Below, piece after piece: positions 1-7,167 of a stretch of 8,502 bases of DNA. A program made the translations under genes and the position numbers. Numbering within the stretch: position 1 is the stretch's first letter; the number at the start of each line of letters is the position of its first letter. The notes beneath the pieces are model-generated. The model saw only the letters and a program-made list of their open reading frames with translations, had not been told where the DNA came from and did not search any database. The stretch covers positions 1-8,502 of the forward strand of contig JAEZGT010000011.1 of NCBI GenBank assembly GCA_023416875.1. The letters run 5' to 3'. The DNA is from Pseudomonadota bacterium (GTDB lineage: Bacteria; Pseudomonadota; Gammaproteobacteria; Pseudomonadales; Cellvibrionaceae).

Positions 1-938
1 TTAACCGCTTTGAAATGATCGATATCTATAAACAGCAGTGCCACGCTATGGCGGAAGCGTTTTGCCTTGGCAAGAATTTTCGGCAGCATGCGGTAAAAGA
101 GACGGCGGTTGGCGAGTCCGGTGAGAGGATCGTACTCAGCAAGCTGAGCCAGTTGCTGTTCGGCTTTTATGCGCACGCTAATGTCTTCAAAAACCAATAC
201 AAATCCTTCCAGCAACCCTTTTGAATTGTTCATCGGTGTTACGGAAAATTCTACCGGAAAGGAATCTTTGGATGTATGCAGCAAAAAATTCAGGTCGCGT
301 TGTGTAAAGGTCCTGCCAGCCATGCAGGTGCTGTAAATTTCTGTATTTTCCCATGCCACGCTTTGGTATTCCTGGATAAAACGCACGATATTTTGGCCCT
401 CCAACAACTGCCGATTCATTTGCAGCATACGCCCAGCCGAAGGGTTGCTGAAAATAATCTCACCTGCGGGATTGAGGCCTAATACTCCTTCATTCACTGA
501 ATCGAGAATTAATTGGTTCTTTTGCGCAAGTTCAACATATTCACAGCGATTTCTGAACAATTCCGCAAAAACGCTGACTTTGTAACGCAGTACTTGCGGA
601 TCAAAGGGCTTGAACAGGTAATCCACTGCGCCAAGCTCGTAACCCTGTTGCACATACTGCTTTTCCTTATTAATGGCGGTGACAAAAATAATGGGAACGG
701 CTTTGGTTTCTTCGTTGCTACGGATCAACTCCGCCGTTTCGAAACCGTTCATTTCGGGCATCTGCACATCCATTAACACCACCGCAAACTCATTTCGTAA
801 CAAATGCTTCAGCGCTTCATTACCGCTCTCCGCACAAATCACGTCGCCATTGACTTTGCTCAGAATGTGACGCATAGCAGTGAGGTTTTCCGGCCGGTCA
901 TCGACGACTAAGATTTTCGGACGTGTGGCGACTGTCAT
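1..938 (-). CDS. Response regulator with PAS and GGDEF domains (probable diguanylate cyclase), 3' end cut by window edge
   Basis: Open from an ATG at 938 to the left edge: 312 codons, no stop. Residues 1-125 form a receiver domain: acidic pair D13/D14, phospho-acceptor D57 in VVLMDVQMPEMNG, T87 and K110 of FKPF. A PAS-like sensor follows (about 142-255; the segment QLILDSVNEGVLGLNPAGEI is typical). A GGDEF domain begins near 264 with DPLTGLANRR (270-279) and the metal/substrate motif FIDIDHFK (303-310). The GG(D/E)EF catalytic loop and any EAL domain lie outside, so diguanylate cyclase activity is inferred from family membership. Expected role: cytoplasmic, phosphorylated by the upstream hybrid kinase, making c-di-GMP from GTP. 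The start is supported by GGAG (949-952 on the complement) 10 nt upstream. Only 16 bp separate it from the preceding cheR-like gene, so the two are very probably cotranscribed. Confidence 0.93.
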   Translation of the reverse strand, partial: MTVATRPKILVVDDRPENLTAMRHILSKVNGDVICAESGNEALKHLLRNEFAVVLMDVQMPEMNGFETAELIRSNEETKAVPIIFVTAINKEKQYVQQGYELGAVDYLFKPFDPQVLRYKVSVFAELFRNRCEYVELAQKNQLILDSVNEGVLGLNPAGEIIFSNPSAGRMLQMNRQLLEGQNIVRFIQEYQSVAWENTEIYSTCMAGRTFTQRDLNFLLHTSKDSFPVEFSVTPMNNSKGLLEGFVLVFEDISVRIKAEQQLAQLAEYDPLTGLANRRLFYRMLPKILAKAKRFRHSVALLFIDIDHFKAV

Positions 939-947
939 GGGTAAGGC

Positions 948-953
948 ACTCCA
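948..953 (-). promoter_or_regulatory. Shine-Dalgarno site of the REC-PAS-GGDEF gene
   Basis: The complement reads TGGAGT here, with the GGAG core 10 nt before the ATG at 938. It lies just past the stop codon of the CheR-like gene (955-957), so ribosomes finishing cheR are well placed to reinitiate. It supports the start chosen for the response regulator. Confidence 0.6.
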
Positions 954-954
954 G

Positions 955-1845
955 TTATTTAAGTCCGGCATGCATCTTCTGGTAGATGCGATGACGTCTG
1001 TCGGAAAGCTGAAAAAACAAATTGATGTGCTCTGGATCTATGGCTTCAGTGTCGCCAAGACATAAAAAGCCCTGGTGGCATAAACTGCGGGAAAACAGCT
1101 CGAGGCTGTGCTTTTTAAGTTCGGAGTTGAAATAAATCATTACATTACGGCATGACACCACCACCATCTCGCCGAACACCCCATCATGGACTAAATTGTG
1201 GCGGGCAAAGGTAATGTGTTTTTGCAGCCGCCCGGCCATTTTGATTGCGCCGTAGCTGCGCTGGCAGTAATCATCGAAACTGCGTTTGCCACCCATGCCC
1301 AGATAATTTTCGCAGGCTTTCGTGTAGTGGTCGTGGCTGTAAACGCCGCTGCGGCCTTCTTGCAGTACGTGGCTGTTGATGTCTGTTGCGTAAATCCGCG
1401 AGCGTTCCAGCAACCCCTCTTCTTCCAGCAATATCGCCCAGCTATAGGCCTCCTCACCGCTGGCGCAGCCCGCGCACCACAGGGAGATAAATGCATAGGT
1501 ATGCAGTATGGGTACAACCTGTTTTCGAAATGCGGTGAAAAATTCCGGATCGCGGAAGAATTCCGTTACGGGAACCGACATAGTCAACAGTAGCTGATGC
1601 ATCAACTCCTGATCTCGCAACAAAAACGGCAAAGTTTCCGATAGATGTTGCGCCTTGCAATGCACACGGAACAGATTCAGCCTACGCCGCAGTACATTTT
1701 CCGAATACTGTCGAAAATCGTATCCGTAGCGTCGCATAACGGCTTCCAATAGTAGGTCCATCTCGATCTGTTCAACAGAATCAAAAATAATATCTTCACC
1801 GAACTCCTTGTGATCCAGCACTGTTATATTGGCATCCTCATTCAT
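955..1845 (-). CDS. CheR-type S-adenosylmethionine-dependent protein-glutamate methyltransferase
   Basis: A 296-residue protein, close to the usual CheR length. The N-terminal helical CheR domain spans about 25-80 (YGYDFRQYSENVLRRRL at 40-56). The SAM-binding fold follows: TEFFRDPEFF (94-103), the glycine-rich loop WCAGCASGEEAYS (123-135), acidic ATDIN (153-157), FARHNL (213-218) and the hallmark SCRNVMIYF (231-239). All main CheR motifs are intact, so methyltransferase activity is likely; the classical target is glutamates of chemoreceptors. No chemoreceptor, CheW or CheB is encoded here, so the substrate may be the neighbouring kinase or something remote. An upstream start in the same frame (1932) would add 29 residues lying entirely inside the kinase gene and of low-complexity basic character. 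The ATG at 1845 is preferred because it forms the ATGA overlap with the kinase stop (TGA 1844-1842), a usual sign of translational coupling. Confidence 0.93.
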   Translation of the reverse strand: MNEDANITVLDHKEFGEDIIFDSVEQIEMDLLLEAVMRRYGYDFRQYSENVLRRRLNLFRVHCKAQHLSETLPFLLRDQELMHQLLLTMSVPVTEFFRDPEFFTAFRKQVVPILHTYAFISLWCAGCASGEEAYSWAILLEEEGLLERSRIYATDINSHVLQEGRSGVYSHDHYTKACENYLGMGGKRSFDDYCQRSYGAIKMAGRLQKHITFARHNLVHDGVFGEMVVVSCRNVMIYFNSELKKHSLELFSRSLCHQGFLCLGDTEAIDPEHINLFFQLSDRRHRIYQKMHAGLK

Positions 1846-4800
1846 GCGCTCGCCCAAACTCTCAGCGCCGACATAAGCCGATCGGGATCGACCGGCTTCG
1901 CGAGATAATCGTTGGCGCCCACCTGCAGACATTTGTCTCGGTCTTCCGGCATGGCTTTGGCGGTGACGGCGATAATTGGCAGATTTTTATAGTCTTTTCT
2001 TTCGCGAATTTGCCGAATGGTTTCGTAACCGTCCATTTCCGGCATCATGATGTCCATAATGGCAATTTCGATATCGTTATATTCACTGAGTTTTTGCAGC
2101 GCGAGCCCGCCATTGTCCGCCATCACCACTTTCACCCCGTGGCGGCGCAACAACTTGGTAAGCGCAAACGTGTTGCGCATGTCGTCGTCTACTATGAGAA
2201 TCTTTTTATCCTTCAGCACATCGTTGCTGAGGGACGCGGAGGATTGTTGCCCTTTGGGCTGAACACTGTGCAGAAACAGAATCACGTCGTTGAGCAAACG
2301 CTCCTGGGCGAGACTGCCTTTGATGATGATATTGTCTGTGTACTGACGAAGTTGTTTATATTCTTCGTGACTGAGATCGGCACCGGTATAAATAATCACC
2401 GGCAAAGGGTCAGCAACGCCTTCTCCGGCGATTTTTTGCAGCACTTCCACACTGTTCATATCCGGCAAATTGAGGTCGAGAATGACGCAGGCTACCGGCT
2501 CCCTTTCCAGTAATTCCAACCCCTCCTGCCCGGTCTCGGCATGCAGCACTTCCACATCGCGATTGCGCAATAAAGCTTCTATGCCTTTGCGGGTGTTGCG
2601 GTCGTCCTCGATCACCAATACTCGACGCTTCTGATTGGTATGCAGGTGCTTCAGAATATTATTAAAGGCGTTGTCGATGGATTCTTTGCTGATAGGCTTG
2701 GTGAGTACCCCGATGGCCTCGCCCCTTTCCACGTCTTCCTGATCCAGGGATGACACTATATGCACTGGAATATCCCGCGTTGCACCCTGCTCCGCCAGTT
2801 TTTGCATCACCTGATCGCCGCTGCCGTCCGGCAATACCATATCCAACACAATAGCGTTGGGTTTGAATCGCTGCGCCATCTGCACGCCGGATTGGCCGTC
2901 GCCAGCGACCAAACACTGGAAATTGCGACTGTGGGCGAGTTCCATCATGCAGCGGGCAAAGACCAAATCGTCTTCGATAATCAGCAGTAGATTGTGTCCG
3001 GCCTGTAATTGGTCGCGGTCGTCCGCCACAAATTGTGGAATATCGGCTTCATTTCCTTCGTGTAAGTCTTGGGGTGTTTCAGTCCGCAATGTCAGCTGCA
3101 TGTCGTCATGATGCCCTTTGTCAATTACCGCTTTGCTATACCGGGTGGCGGGGCTATTTAGACTTTCAGTCACAGATTCGCCGGCGACTATAGTGGTCCG
3201 TGGCAGGCGCAGAGTGAATAACGACCCCTTGTTTTCCTCGCTCTGCAATTTAATGTCGCCACCGAGCAGACGCGACAGCTCTCGCGAAATGGTAAGGCCG
3301 AGGCCTGTGCCGGAAAATTTGCGGCGCGTGGAGCCGTCCCCCTGCTGAAATGCTTCAAAAATCGCACGCTGTAGTTTTTTCGGAATGCCGATGCCCGTGT
3401 CCCGTACATGAAACTGCAAGCCGCCCCGCTCATCCGGCTCGACAGTAAGCGCCACTTCGCCGGCATCAGTGAATTTGATGGCATTGCTCAACAGATTGCG
3501 CAGAATTTGCTGCAGACGTTGCGGATCGGTGTGAATGATTTTAGGCGCACTAGCACTGACGGTGGCAGTGAGCTGCAGTTTTTTATCTTTGGCCTGGGGC
3601 AAGAATTGCTGATGCAGCGTTTGAATAAGATCGGCGAGGTTGCAATCCTCGCGTTCGATGGTCAACTTACCTGCTTCGACTTTGGACAGATCCAAAATAT
3701 CGTTGATCAACTTCAATAAGTCCTGGCCGGAGCCGTGAATAATCCCCACGGCCTCCAGTTGCTCCTGCGTGAGATTACCATCATCGTTTTCCCGCAGATT
3801 TTGCGCCAGCAATAACAAGCTGTTGAGCGGTGAGCGGAGCTCGTGGGACATATTGGCAAGAAATTCAGATTTATATTTGCTGGCAGTCATCAACTCTTCG
3901 GCTTTTTCCTCCAATTCCGAACGCGCTTTTTCCAGTTCCTCCGAGCGCGCTTCTATATCGCGATTGCGCACCACCAGCTCTTCAGATTTTTGGTGCAGCT
4001 CTTCATTAGCTTCAAGCAGCTGCTGCTTCTGAATACGTAGCTCCTGTTGCGACTCTTCCAATTGCTGGGTTTGTTCTTCTAGTTCGGAATTGGCCTGTTC
4101 CAATTCTTCCTGCTGCGCCTGCAATTCCTCCGACTGCGCGCGGGACTCTTCCAGCATCTCCGCCAGCCGGTCGCGGCCCAGGGCGGCGTGCAGCGCGACG
4201 GCAAGACTGTCGCCGCATTTCGCCAGCAGATCCATTTCCACTTCTTCAAGGGTATGGAGAAATCCTAGCTCCAGCACGCCTAACACTTTTTTGGCGTACA
4301 CCAGCGGTATCACCACCAGGCTGCGCGGCGGGACCTGGCCAAGGCCGGAACTAACGCGGACATAATCCGGTGGCAAATCGTCCACGACTATGGTTTTGCG
4401 CTCGCGCACTGCCTGTCCCACTAGGGATTCGCCTTTGACAAAACGATTGCGCGCTTCTTTGCGGAAGGTGTAGGCGTAGCTTGCGCAGAGCTCGGCAACT
4501 TCCTCGTGATCGACCAGATAAATTGCTGCGACAGGCGCACGCAGATATTCGGCCAGGAAGGTCACAGCCTTCTGCACCAGGTCCTGAACACCCTGATCGG
4601 TGTTGATTTGCAGGGCAAGCTCGCCTTGGCCGGTTTTAAGCCAGTTCTCGAGTTGCATGCGCTCAACCGAATCGCGCAGTGTCTTGATCATATGGTTCAT
4701 GGACTGGGCCAGCCGGTCGCGCTCGCTCTTTACTTCCATTTGCTGGGAGAAATCGCCGCTGGCGACCGCCTCTGCCGCATGGCTGATGTGACGCAACTGC

Positions 4801-5933
4801 GCGATCATGCGGTTGAAGGCGCGGGCGAGCTCGCCCAACTCATCGCTACTATTCAACGCGACATCTTTTAACTCCCCGCTGTGGGTGAATTCCACAGCGG
4901 AATCACGCAATTTGATAAAACCTTCTATGAGTTTATTCGTGGCTATGGCCACCAGGGTCAGCACCAGGGCGATGGTGGCAGCGGCGACCAGCAAGGATAA
5001 AAGTAGTGACTTGAACGCCTGGCCGCGGCGATTTTCGGCGTAATCCAACAAATCCTTGTTGATGTTTTTTTCCAGCTCACGCAAGCCATCCAGGCGTTGA
5101 GTGGCGGTGGCGAACCAGCGTTCCGGGTTGCCGCGGATGGTTGAATTGGCTTCCTTGCTTAAAATATCCTGCACAATCCGCCCTTCGCCGCTGCCTGTCT
5201 CATCCATGTTCAGGCGAATAAAATATTCCTGATACGGCACTGGCGCCATCTTCAAAAACTTCTGGCTGAGAAATTCGTACTTGGTTACCAAAGCCAACAA
5301 ATTGCGGATTTCGGCTTCGGTCGCACTGCCGTTATTAAGCATAATGCTGACCAGCCCACGCTCGCGTCCGCGCAGCTCCTTTATTTCCGCAATTGCGGTG
5401 AGTGAATCTGCCAATTGAAAAATTCGGCTGCCGGAGGCAAGACCTAGCAAATTGCTGACGTGCACATGGATGTGTTCGATGATGCTGGTATAAGCGCTTT
5501 GAATTTCGATGGGGGGAATTTCAAGCTTGGTGAGCTGATCGCGGGCTTTGCGCAAATTTTCGAGTTCCTCGCTCAAACCGTCCAGCGCATCGAGCACATC
5601 AGGACCTGCACCGTCCTGAATCAACTCCTTTCGCAGGTCAGGTAAGCTTAGCGCCAATCGATCGCTAAGCTCCGCTGCCTTGCGCCACTCTCGCAAATTT
5701 TTTTCGCTTCTTGCGGAAGCGTAGCCAACCGCCGCACTGCGCTCGAATTGCAAGCGATGAACCACTGTGAGAATTTCGGTTGCACGGGCGAGATGCCATA
5801 CATCCCGTGCCTGCCCAAGGTCCTGGTAGCGCTCGTGACTGAAGAAAACGGCATATAACAGAAACAGAAGCAAAGGAAGTGCAACAAGAGCAAACAACTT
5901 GCGCTTTAGCGTGAACCACCCAGTCAACCCCAT
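1842..5933 (-). CDS. Membrane hybrid histidine kinase: NIT-like sensor, tandem HAMP, GAF, coiled coil, HisKA, HATPase, three receivers
   Basis: 1363 residues. TM1 is about 13-32. A periplasmic region (about 33-307) contains a NIT-like (nitrate/nitrite-sensing type) helical motif around VVHRLQFERSAAVGY (57-71). TM2 is about 309-332. HAMP 1 is about 334-383; a second HAMP-like unit (AVASGDFSQQMEVKSERDRL) is about 381-426. GAF is 444-585. A glutamate/glutamine-rich coiled coil runs from about 586 to 686. HisKA carries H697 in SHELRSPLN. The HATPase has its N box at N817, DTGIGIP (845-851) and GTGLGL (875-880). Three receivers follow with phospho-acceptors D1031, D1153 and D1294 and lysines K1079, K1205 and K1346. 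The protein should sense a signal at the inner membrane, autophosphorylate and relay phosphate to its receivers or the downstream regulator. The ligand is inferred only from the NIT-like fold. The ATG at 5933 has AGGGA 9 nt upstream; a TTG at 5954 would add seven residues with no good ribosome site. It heads the minus-strand operon. Confidence 0.96.
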   Translation of the reverse strand: MGLTGWFTLKRKLFALVALPLLLFLLYAVFFSHERYQDLGQARDVWHLARATEILTVVHRLQFERSAAVGYASARSEKNLREWRKAAELSDRLALSLPDLRKELIQDGAGPDVLDALDGLSEELENLRKARDQLTKLEIPPIEIQSAYTSIIEHIHVHVSNLLGLASGSRIFQLADSLTAIAEIKELRGRERGLVSIMLNNGSATEAEIRNLLALVTKYEFLSQKFLKMAPVPYQEYFIRLNMDETGSGEGRIVQDILSKEANSTIRGNPERWFATATQRLDGLRELEKNINKDLLDYAENRRGQAFKSLLLSLLVAAATIALVLTLVAIATNKLIEGFIKLRDSAVEFTHSGELKDVALNSSDELGELARAFNRMIAQLRHISHAAEAVASGDFSQQMEVKSERDRLAQSMNHMIKTLRDSVERMQLENWLKTGQGELALQINTDQGVQDLVQKAVTFLAEYLRAPVAAIYLVDHEEVAELCASYAYTFRKEARNRFVKGESLVGQAVRERKTIVVDDLPPDYVRVSSGLGQVPPRSLVVIPLVYAKKVLGVLELGFLHTLEEVEMDLLAKCGDSLAVALHAALGRDRLAEMLEESRAQSEELQAQQEELEQANSELEEQTQQLEESQQELRIQKQQLLEANEELHQKSEELVVRNRDIEARSEELEKARSELEEKAEELMTASKYKSEFLANMSHELRSPLNSLLLLAQNLRENDDGNLTQEQLEAVGIIHGSGQDLLKLINDILDLSKVEAGKLTIEREDCNLADLIQTLHQQFLPQAKDKKLQLTATVSASAPKIIHTDPQRLQQILRNLLSNAIKFTDAGEVALTVEPDERGGLQFHVRDTGIGIPKKLQRAIFEAFQQGDGSTRRKFSGTGLGLTISRELSRLLGGDIKLQSEENKGSLFTLRLPRTTIVAGESVTESLNSPATRYSKAVIDKGHHDDMQLTLRTETPQDLHEGNEADIPQFVADDRDQLQAGHNLLLIIEDDLVFARCMMELAHSRNFQCLVAGDGQSGVQMAQRFKPNAIVLDMVLPDGSGDQVMQKLAEQGATRDIPVHIVSSLDQEDVERGEAIGVLTKPISKESIDNAFNNILKHLHTNQKRRVLVIEDDRNTRKGIEALLRNRDVEVLHAETGQEGLELLEREPVACVILDLNLPDMNSVEVLQKIAGEGVADPLPVIIYTGADLSHEEYKQLRQYTDNIIIKGSLAQERLLNDVILFLHSVQPKGQQSSASLSNDVLKDKKILIVDDDMRNTFALTKLLRRHGVKVVMADNGGLALQKLSEYNDIEIAIMDIMMPEMDGYETIRQIRERKDYKNLPIIAVTAKAMPEDRDKCLQVGANDYLAKPVDPDRLMSALRVWASA

Positions 5934-5942
5934 AACGCGTAT

Positions 5943-5947
5943 TCCCT
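5943..5947 (-). promoter_or_regulatory. Shine-Dalgarno site of the hybrid kinase gene
   Basis: The complement reads AGGGA, 9 nt before the ATG at 5933. A longer reading frame starts at a TTG (5954-5952), but only a weak AAGAAG-type sequence precedes it, and this AGGGA would then lie inside the coding region. The site decides the start in favour of the ATG. Confidence 0.6.
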
Positions 5948-6096
5948 GGCACAAACGGCTGTTTATCTTCTTCTTAAAAAGAATAGTTGTGGGAATCGAC
6001 GTTAATAGACCAATTTTCTATAACCGGTCGCCTTTAACCACAGAGTAAGCCCATAAGAATTCACATGGCTCGATGTTGTTTTTCGTGTCAGCTTGC

Positions 6097-6114
6097 GTGT
6101 TGATTTATCAGCAC
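6097..6114. promoter_or_regulatory. Imperfect palindrome, candidate operator site 1
   Basis: The sequence GTGtTGATttATCAgCAC is an 18-bp inverted repeat with seven paired positions per arm, one mismatched pair and a central TT. Its core GTTGA-N4-TCAGC (6099-6112) recurs exactly as GTTGA-N4-TCAGC at 6119-6132, centred 20 bp to the right. The binding protein is unknown. The spacing differs from an FNR/Anr box (TTGAT-N4-ATCAA), since only 2 nt separate the arms. Confidence 0.4.
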
Positions 6115-6117
6115 AAA

Positions 6118-6133
6118 AGTTGAAATTTCAGCT
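6118..6133. promoter_or_regulatory. Imperfect palindrome, candidate operator site 2
   Basis: The sequence AGtTGAAATTTCAgCT contains the perfect 10-bp palindrome TGAAATTTCA (6121-6130), flanked by a further two paired bases per side after one mismatch. It shares GTTGA-N4-TCAGC with site 1 (centre 20 bp away) and the stretch GTTGAAATTT with site 3 (32 bp away). It lies about 185 bp from each of the two divergent genes' starts. Confidence 0.45.
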
Positions 6134-6147
6134 GCCTATTCTTTCTG

Positions 6148-6167
6148 GCTGTTGAAATTTAAACAGC
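6148..6167. promoter_or_regulatory. Imperfect palindrome, candidate operator site 3
   Basis: The sequence GCTGTTgAAATTTaAACAGC is a 20-bp inverted repeat with nine of ten base pairs matching. It repeats the GTTGAAATTT stretch of site 2 exactly (6151-6160 against 6119-6128). It resembles a LexA box at the ends (CTGT...ACAG), but the arms are 10 nt apart rather than 8, so it is not called as one. A dimeric regulator is the natural binder. Confidence 0.45.
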
Positions 6168-6317
6168 GCGATGGTGTTCATTTCCTTTCCTTATTAATGC
6201 ATAAGTATTCCGATATTTCTTATTTTGAATTTATTTAACGCGTCGATAAGATCGCCGCCTAATCGAGTGTCGCTTCACGATGATGCTTTTAATTTTTATT
6301 TGGTATCGATTTGGTAT

Positions 6318-7109
6318 ATGCCTCTGACAGTGCTGATGGATTATTTCAATGAGCAGTTACAATTCACGGCAAGAACGCACTCATTGCCTGCGACCGGCTT
6401 TTATAAGGCCTCCGATATGTTCGGTGCGCGCTATGGCAGCTTGACCTTTGGCAGTTATTTTTTCCGCATTCTCGGCCCCGACGGCAAACATGTCATTGGC
6501 TATGACAGCGAAACTCTAGTGCGGGCGGCCACTGGAAATGAATTGAATATTGACGAGGTGTACGCAGCACTGGATGAGCCAGAGCACATTATTCAACTGG
6601 ATCGCCTGGTACGCACATTGCATTCGCTGAATTATCTGCAGCGATTTAGTGGCAACGGGATTCTCTCGCTCAGCGTGCATCCGCGGCATATCACCTCCGT
6701 GACGGATAACTACGGCAAAGTATTCGAAGCCATTTTAAGTGACTGTGGCCTCGGTCCTGAGCGTGTGCTGTTGCATACGCGTTTGCTCAACCACAACAGC
6801 TTGCCGCGTTTTCAGCAAGCTTTTTGCGATTACCGCGAGCGCGGTTATCAAATCGGAGTGGATGTGCGTGGCCCGGAAGATCTGGCGTTATTGCATTCGC
6901 TTGAGCTGGAGCCCGACGCAATTCTCGCTCACGTGGTGGAAACGGGAGAACGATCTCCATGGTCGCCGCCATTGAGTTTGCTAAAGGTGTTTTCCAAAAG
7001 TCGGTATTACCTAGTGACCGCTGACGAGTCTTCAACACATGCGCAGATCAGTGAATTTGACGGTTCTGTCGTACGGTTCCGCCATGCCACCCATTTAGTC
7101 AACGCGTAA
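6318..7109 (+). CDS. Standalone degenerate EAL-domain protein, probably catalytically inactive
   Basis: A 263-residue soluble protein, about one EAL domain long. The overall pattern fits an EAL fold: an FRILGPDGKHVIGYDSETLVR-like strand (49-69) where ETL replaces EAL (E65 kept), LSVHPRH (118-124) for the usual sVNvSp, LLHTR (151-155) for the lEiTE motif, IGVDVRG (179-185) for the iDDFG motif, LEPDAILAHV (197-206) for the lpvDxlKid motif, and TADESS (234-239) for the AEGVE motif. The metal- and water-binding Asn, Glu, second Asp and Lys are therefore substituted, so c-di-GMP hydrolysis is unlikely; it may bind c-di-GMP or a protein partner, as YdiV-like proteins do. The start is uncertain: the ATG at 6318 is chosen, the ATG at 6336 is possible, and neither has a good ribosome site. 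The frame extends to a TTG at 6225 through sequence that does not look coding. It precedes the GntR gene by 74 bp in the same direction. The EAL assignment rests on pattern matching by eye. Confidence 0.75.
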   Translation: MPLTVLMDYFNEQLQFTARTHSLPATGFYKASDMFGARYGSLTFGSYFFRILGPDGKHVIGYDSETLVRAATGNELNIDEVYAALDEPEHIIQLDRLVRTLHSLNYLQRFSGNGILSLSVHPRHITSVTDNYGKVFEAILSDCGLGPERVLLHTRLLNHNSLPRFQQAFCDYRERGYQIGVDVRGPEDLALLHSLELEPDAILAHVVETGERSPWSPPLSLLKVFSKSRYYLVTADESSTHAQISEFDGSVVRFRHATHLVNA

Positions 7110-7143
7110 ATTCGCAGGAAGGAATTCGACGCCCTGCGATTTA
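7107..7143 (+). terminator. Hairpin after the EAL-like gene, possible weak terminator or attenuator
   Basis: Arms TAAATTCGCAGG (7107-7118) and CCTGCGATTTA (7133-7143) pair over 11 bp with a single bulged T and a 14-nt loop; the inner CGCAGG/CCTGCG part is GC-rich. The EAL-like stop codon lies in the left arm. Only three T residues follow the GC stem and they belong to the stem base, so intrinsic termination would be inefficient. It may partly insulate the GntR operon from upstream transcription. Confidence 0.45.
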
Positions 7144-7157
7144 ACTGAACCTCAACT

Positions 7158-7167
7158 TGTTATAACA
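7158..7167. promoter_or_regulatory. TGTTATAACA palindrome overlapping an extended -10 element: candidate GntR operator and promoter
   Basis: A perfect 10-bp palindrome sits 16 bp before the GntR start codon. It fits the general GntR-family operator pattern (C/T)GT-Nx-AC(A/G), known for members of this family. The same bases read TGT-TATAAC, which matches an extended -10 promoter (TGN-TATAAT, one mismatch); no good -35 is visible. Binding of the regulator here would block its own promoter, the usual autorepression arrangement. Transcription from this -10 would begin near 7173, leaving a very short leader. Confidence 0.4.

Larger units (their letters stand above)
5955..6317. other. Divergent AT-rich intergenic region between the signalling operon and the EAL-like gene
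   Basis: About 380 bp separate the kinase start (5933) from the EAL-like gene start (6318). No convincing protein-coding gene is present. On the plus strand the EAL-like frame stays open back to a TTG at 6225, but the added residues look non-coding. The region must hold the promoters of both divergent units, yet I find no clear -35/-10 pair in either direction. Its main content is a cluster of imperfect palindromes between about 6088 and 6167, described separately. A short TTCTT-AAA-AAGAA inverted repeat (5971-5983) lies near the kinase side and is too weak to call. Confidence 0.7.

Noticed and set aside
1846..1932. Extra 29 N-terminal residues for the CheR-like protein from an upstream in-frame start
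   Set aside because: They lie entirely inside the end of the kinase gene, look like out-of-frame translation (basic, low complexity) and precede the normal CheR N-terminus. The ATGA overlap at 1842-1845 is the more usual arrangement.
2010..2513. 167-codon plus-strand open frame opposite the kinase receivers
   Set aside because: The minus strand carries clear receiver domains over the same bases; the plus frame has histidine-rich, low-information translation typical of a shadow.
5934..5954. TTG start giving a kinase seven residues longer
   Set aside because: No good ribosome site precedes the TTG, while the ATG at 5933 has AGGGA at good spacing directly before the first transmembrane helix.
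5947..5962. Sigma-54 promoter beginning with TGGCAC
   Set aside because: The required GC element (TTGC) is absent at the correct distance, and it would point away from the kinase gene.
6100..6111. FNR/Anr box (TTGAT...ATCAA)
   Set aside because: Only 2 nt separate the half sites and the right arm reads ATCAG, so the spacing and sequence both fail.
6148..6167. LexA (SOS) box
   Set aside because: The CTGT and ACAG arms are 10 nt apart instead of 8, and neither neighbouring gene is an SOS function.
6313..6322. GGTATATGCC as a second HutC-type operator over the EAL-like start codon
   Set aside because: One arm position mismatches and it differs from the palindrome before the GntR gene; too short to separate from chance.
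6280..6327. Fifteen-residue hydrophobic leader-peptide reading frame before the EAL-like gene
   Set aside because: There is no ribosome site and nothing else suggests attenuation; a frame of this size is expected by chance in AT-rich DNA.
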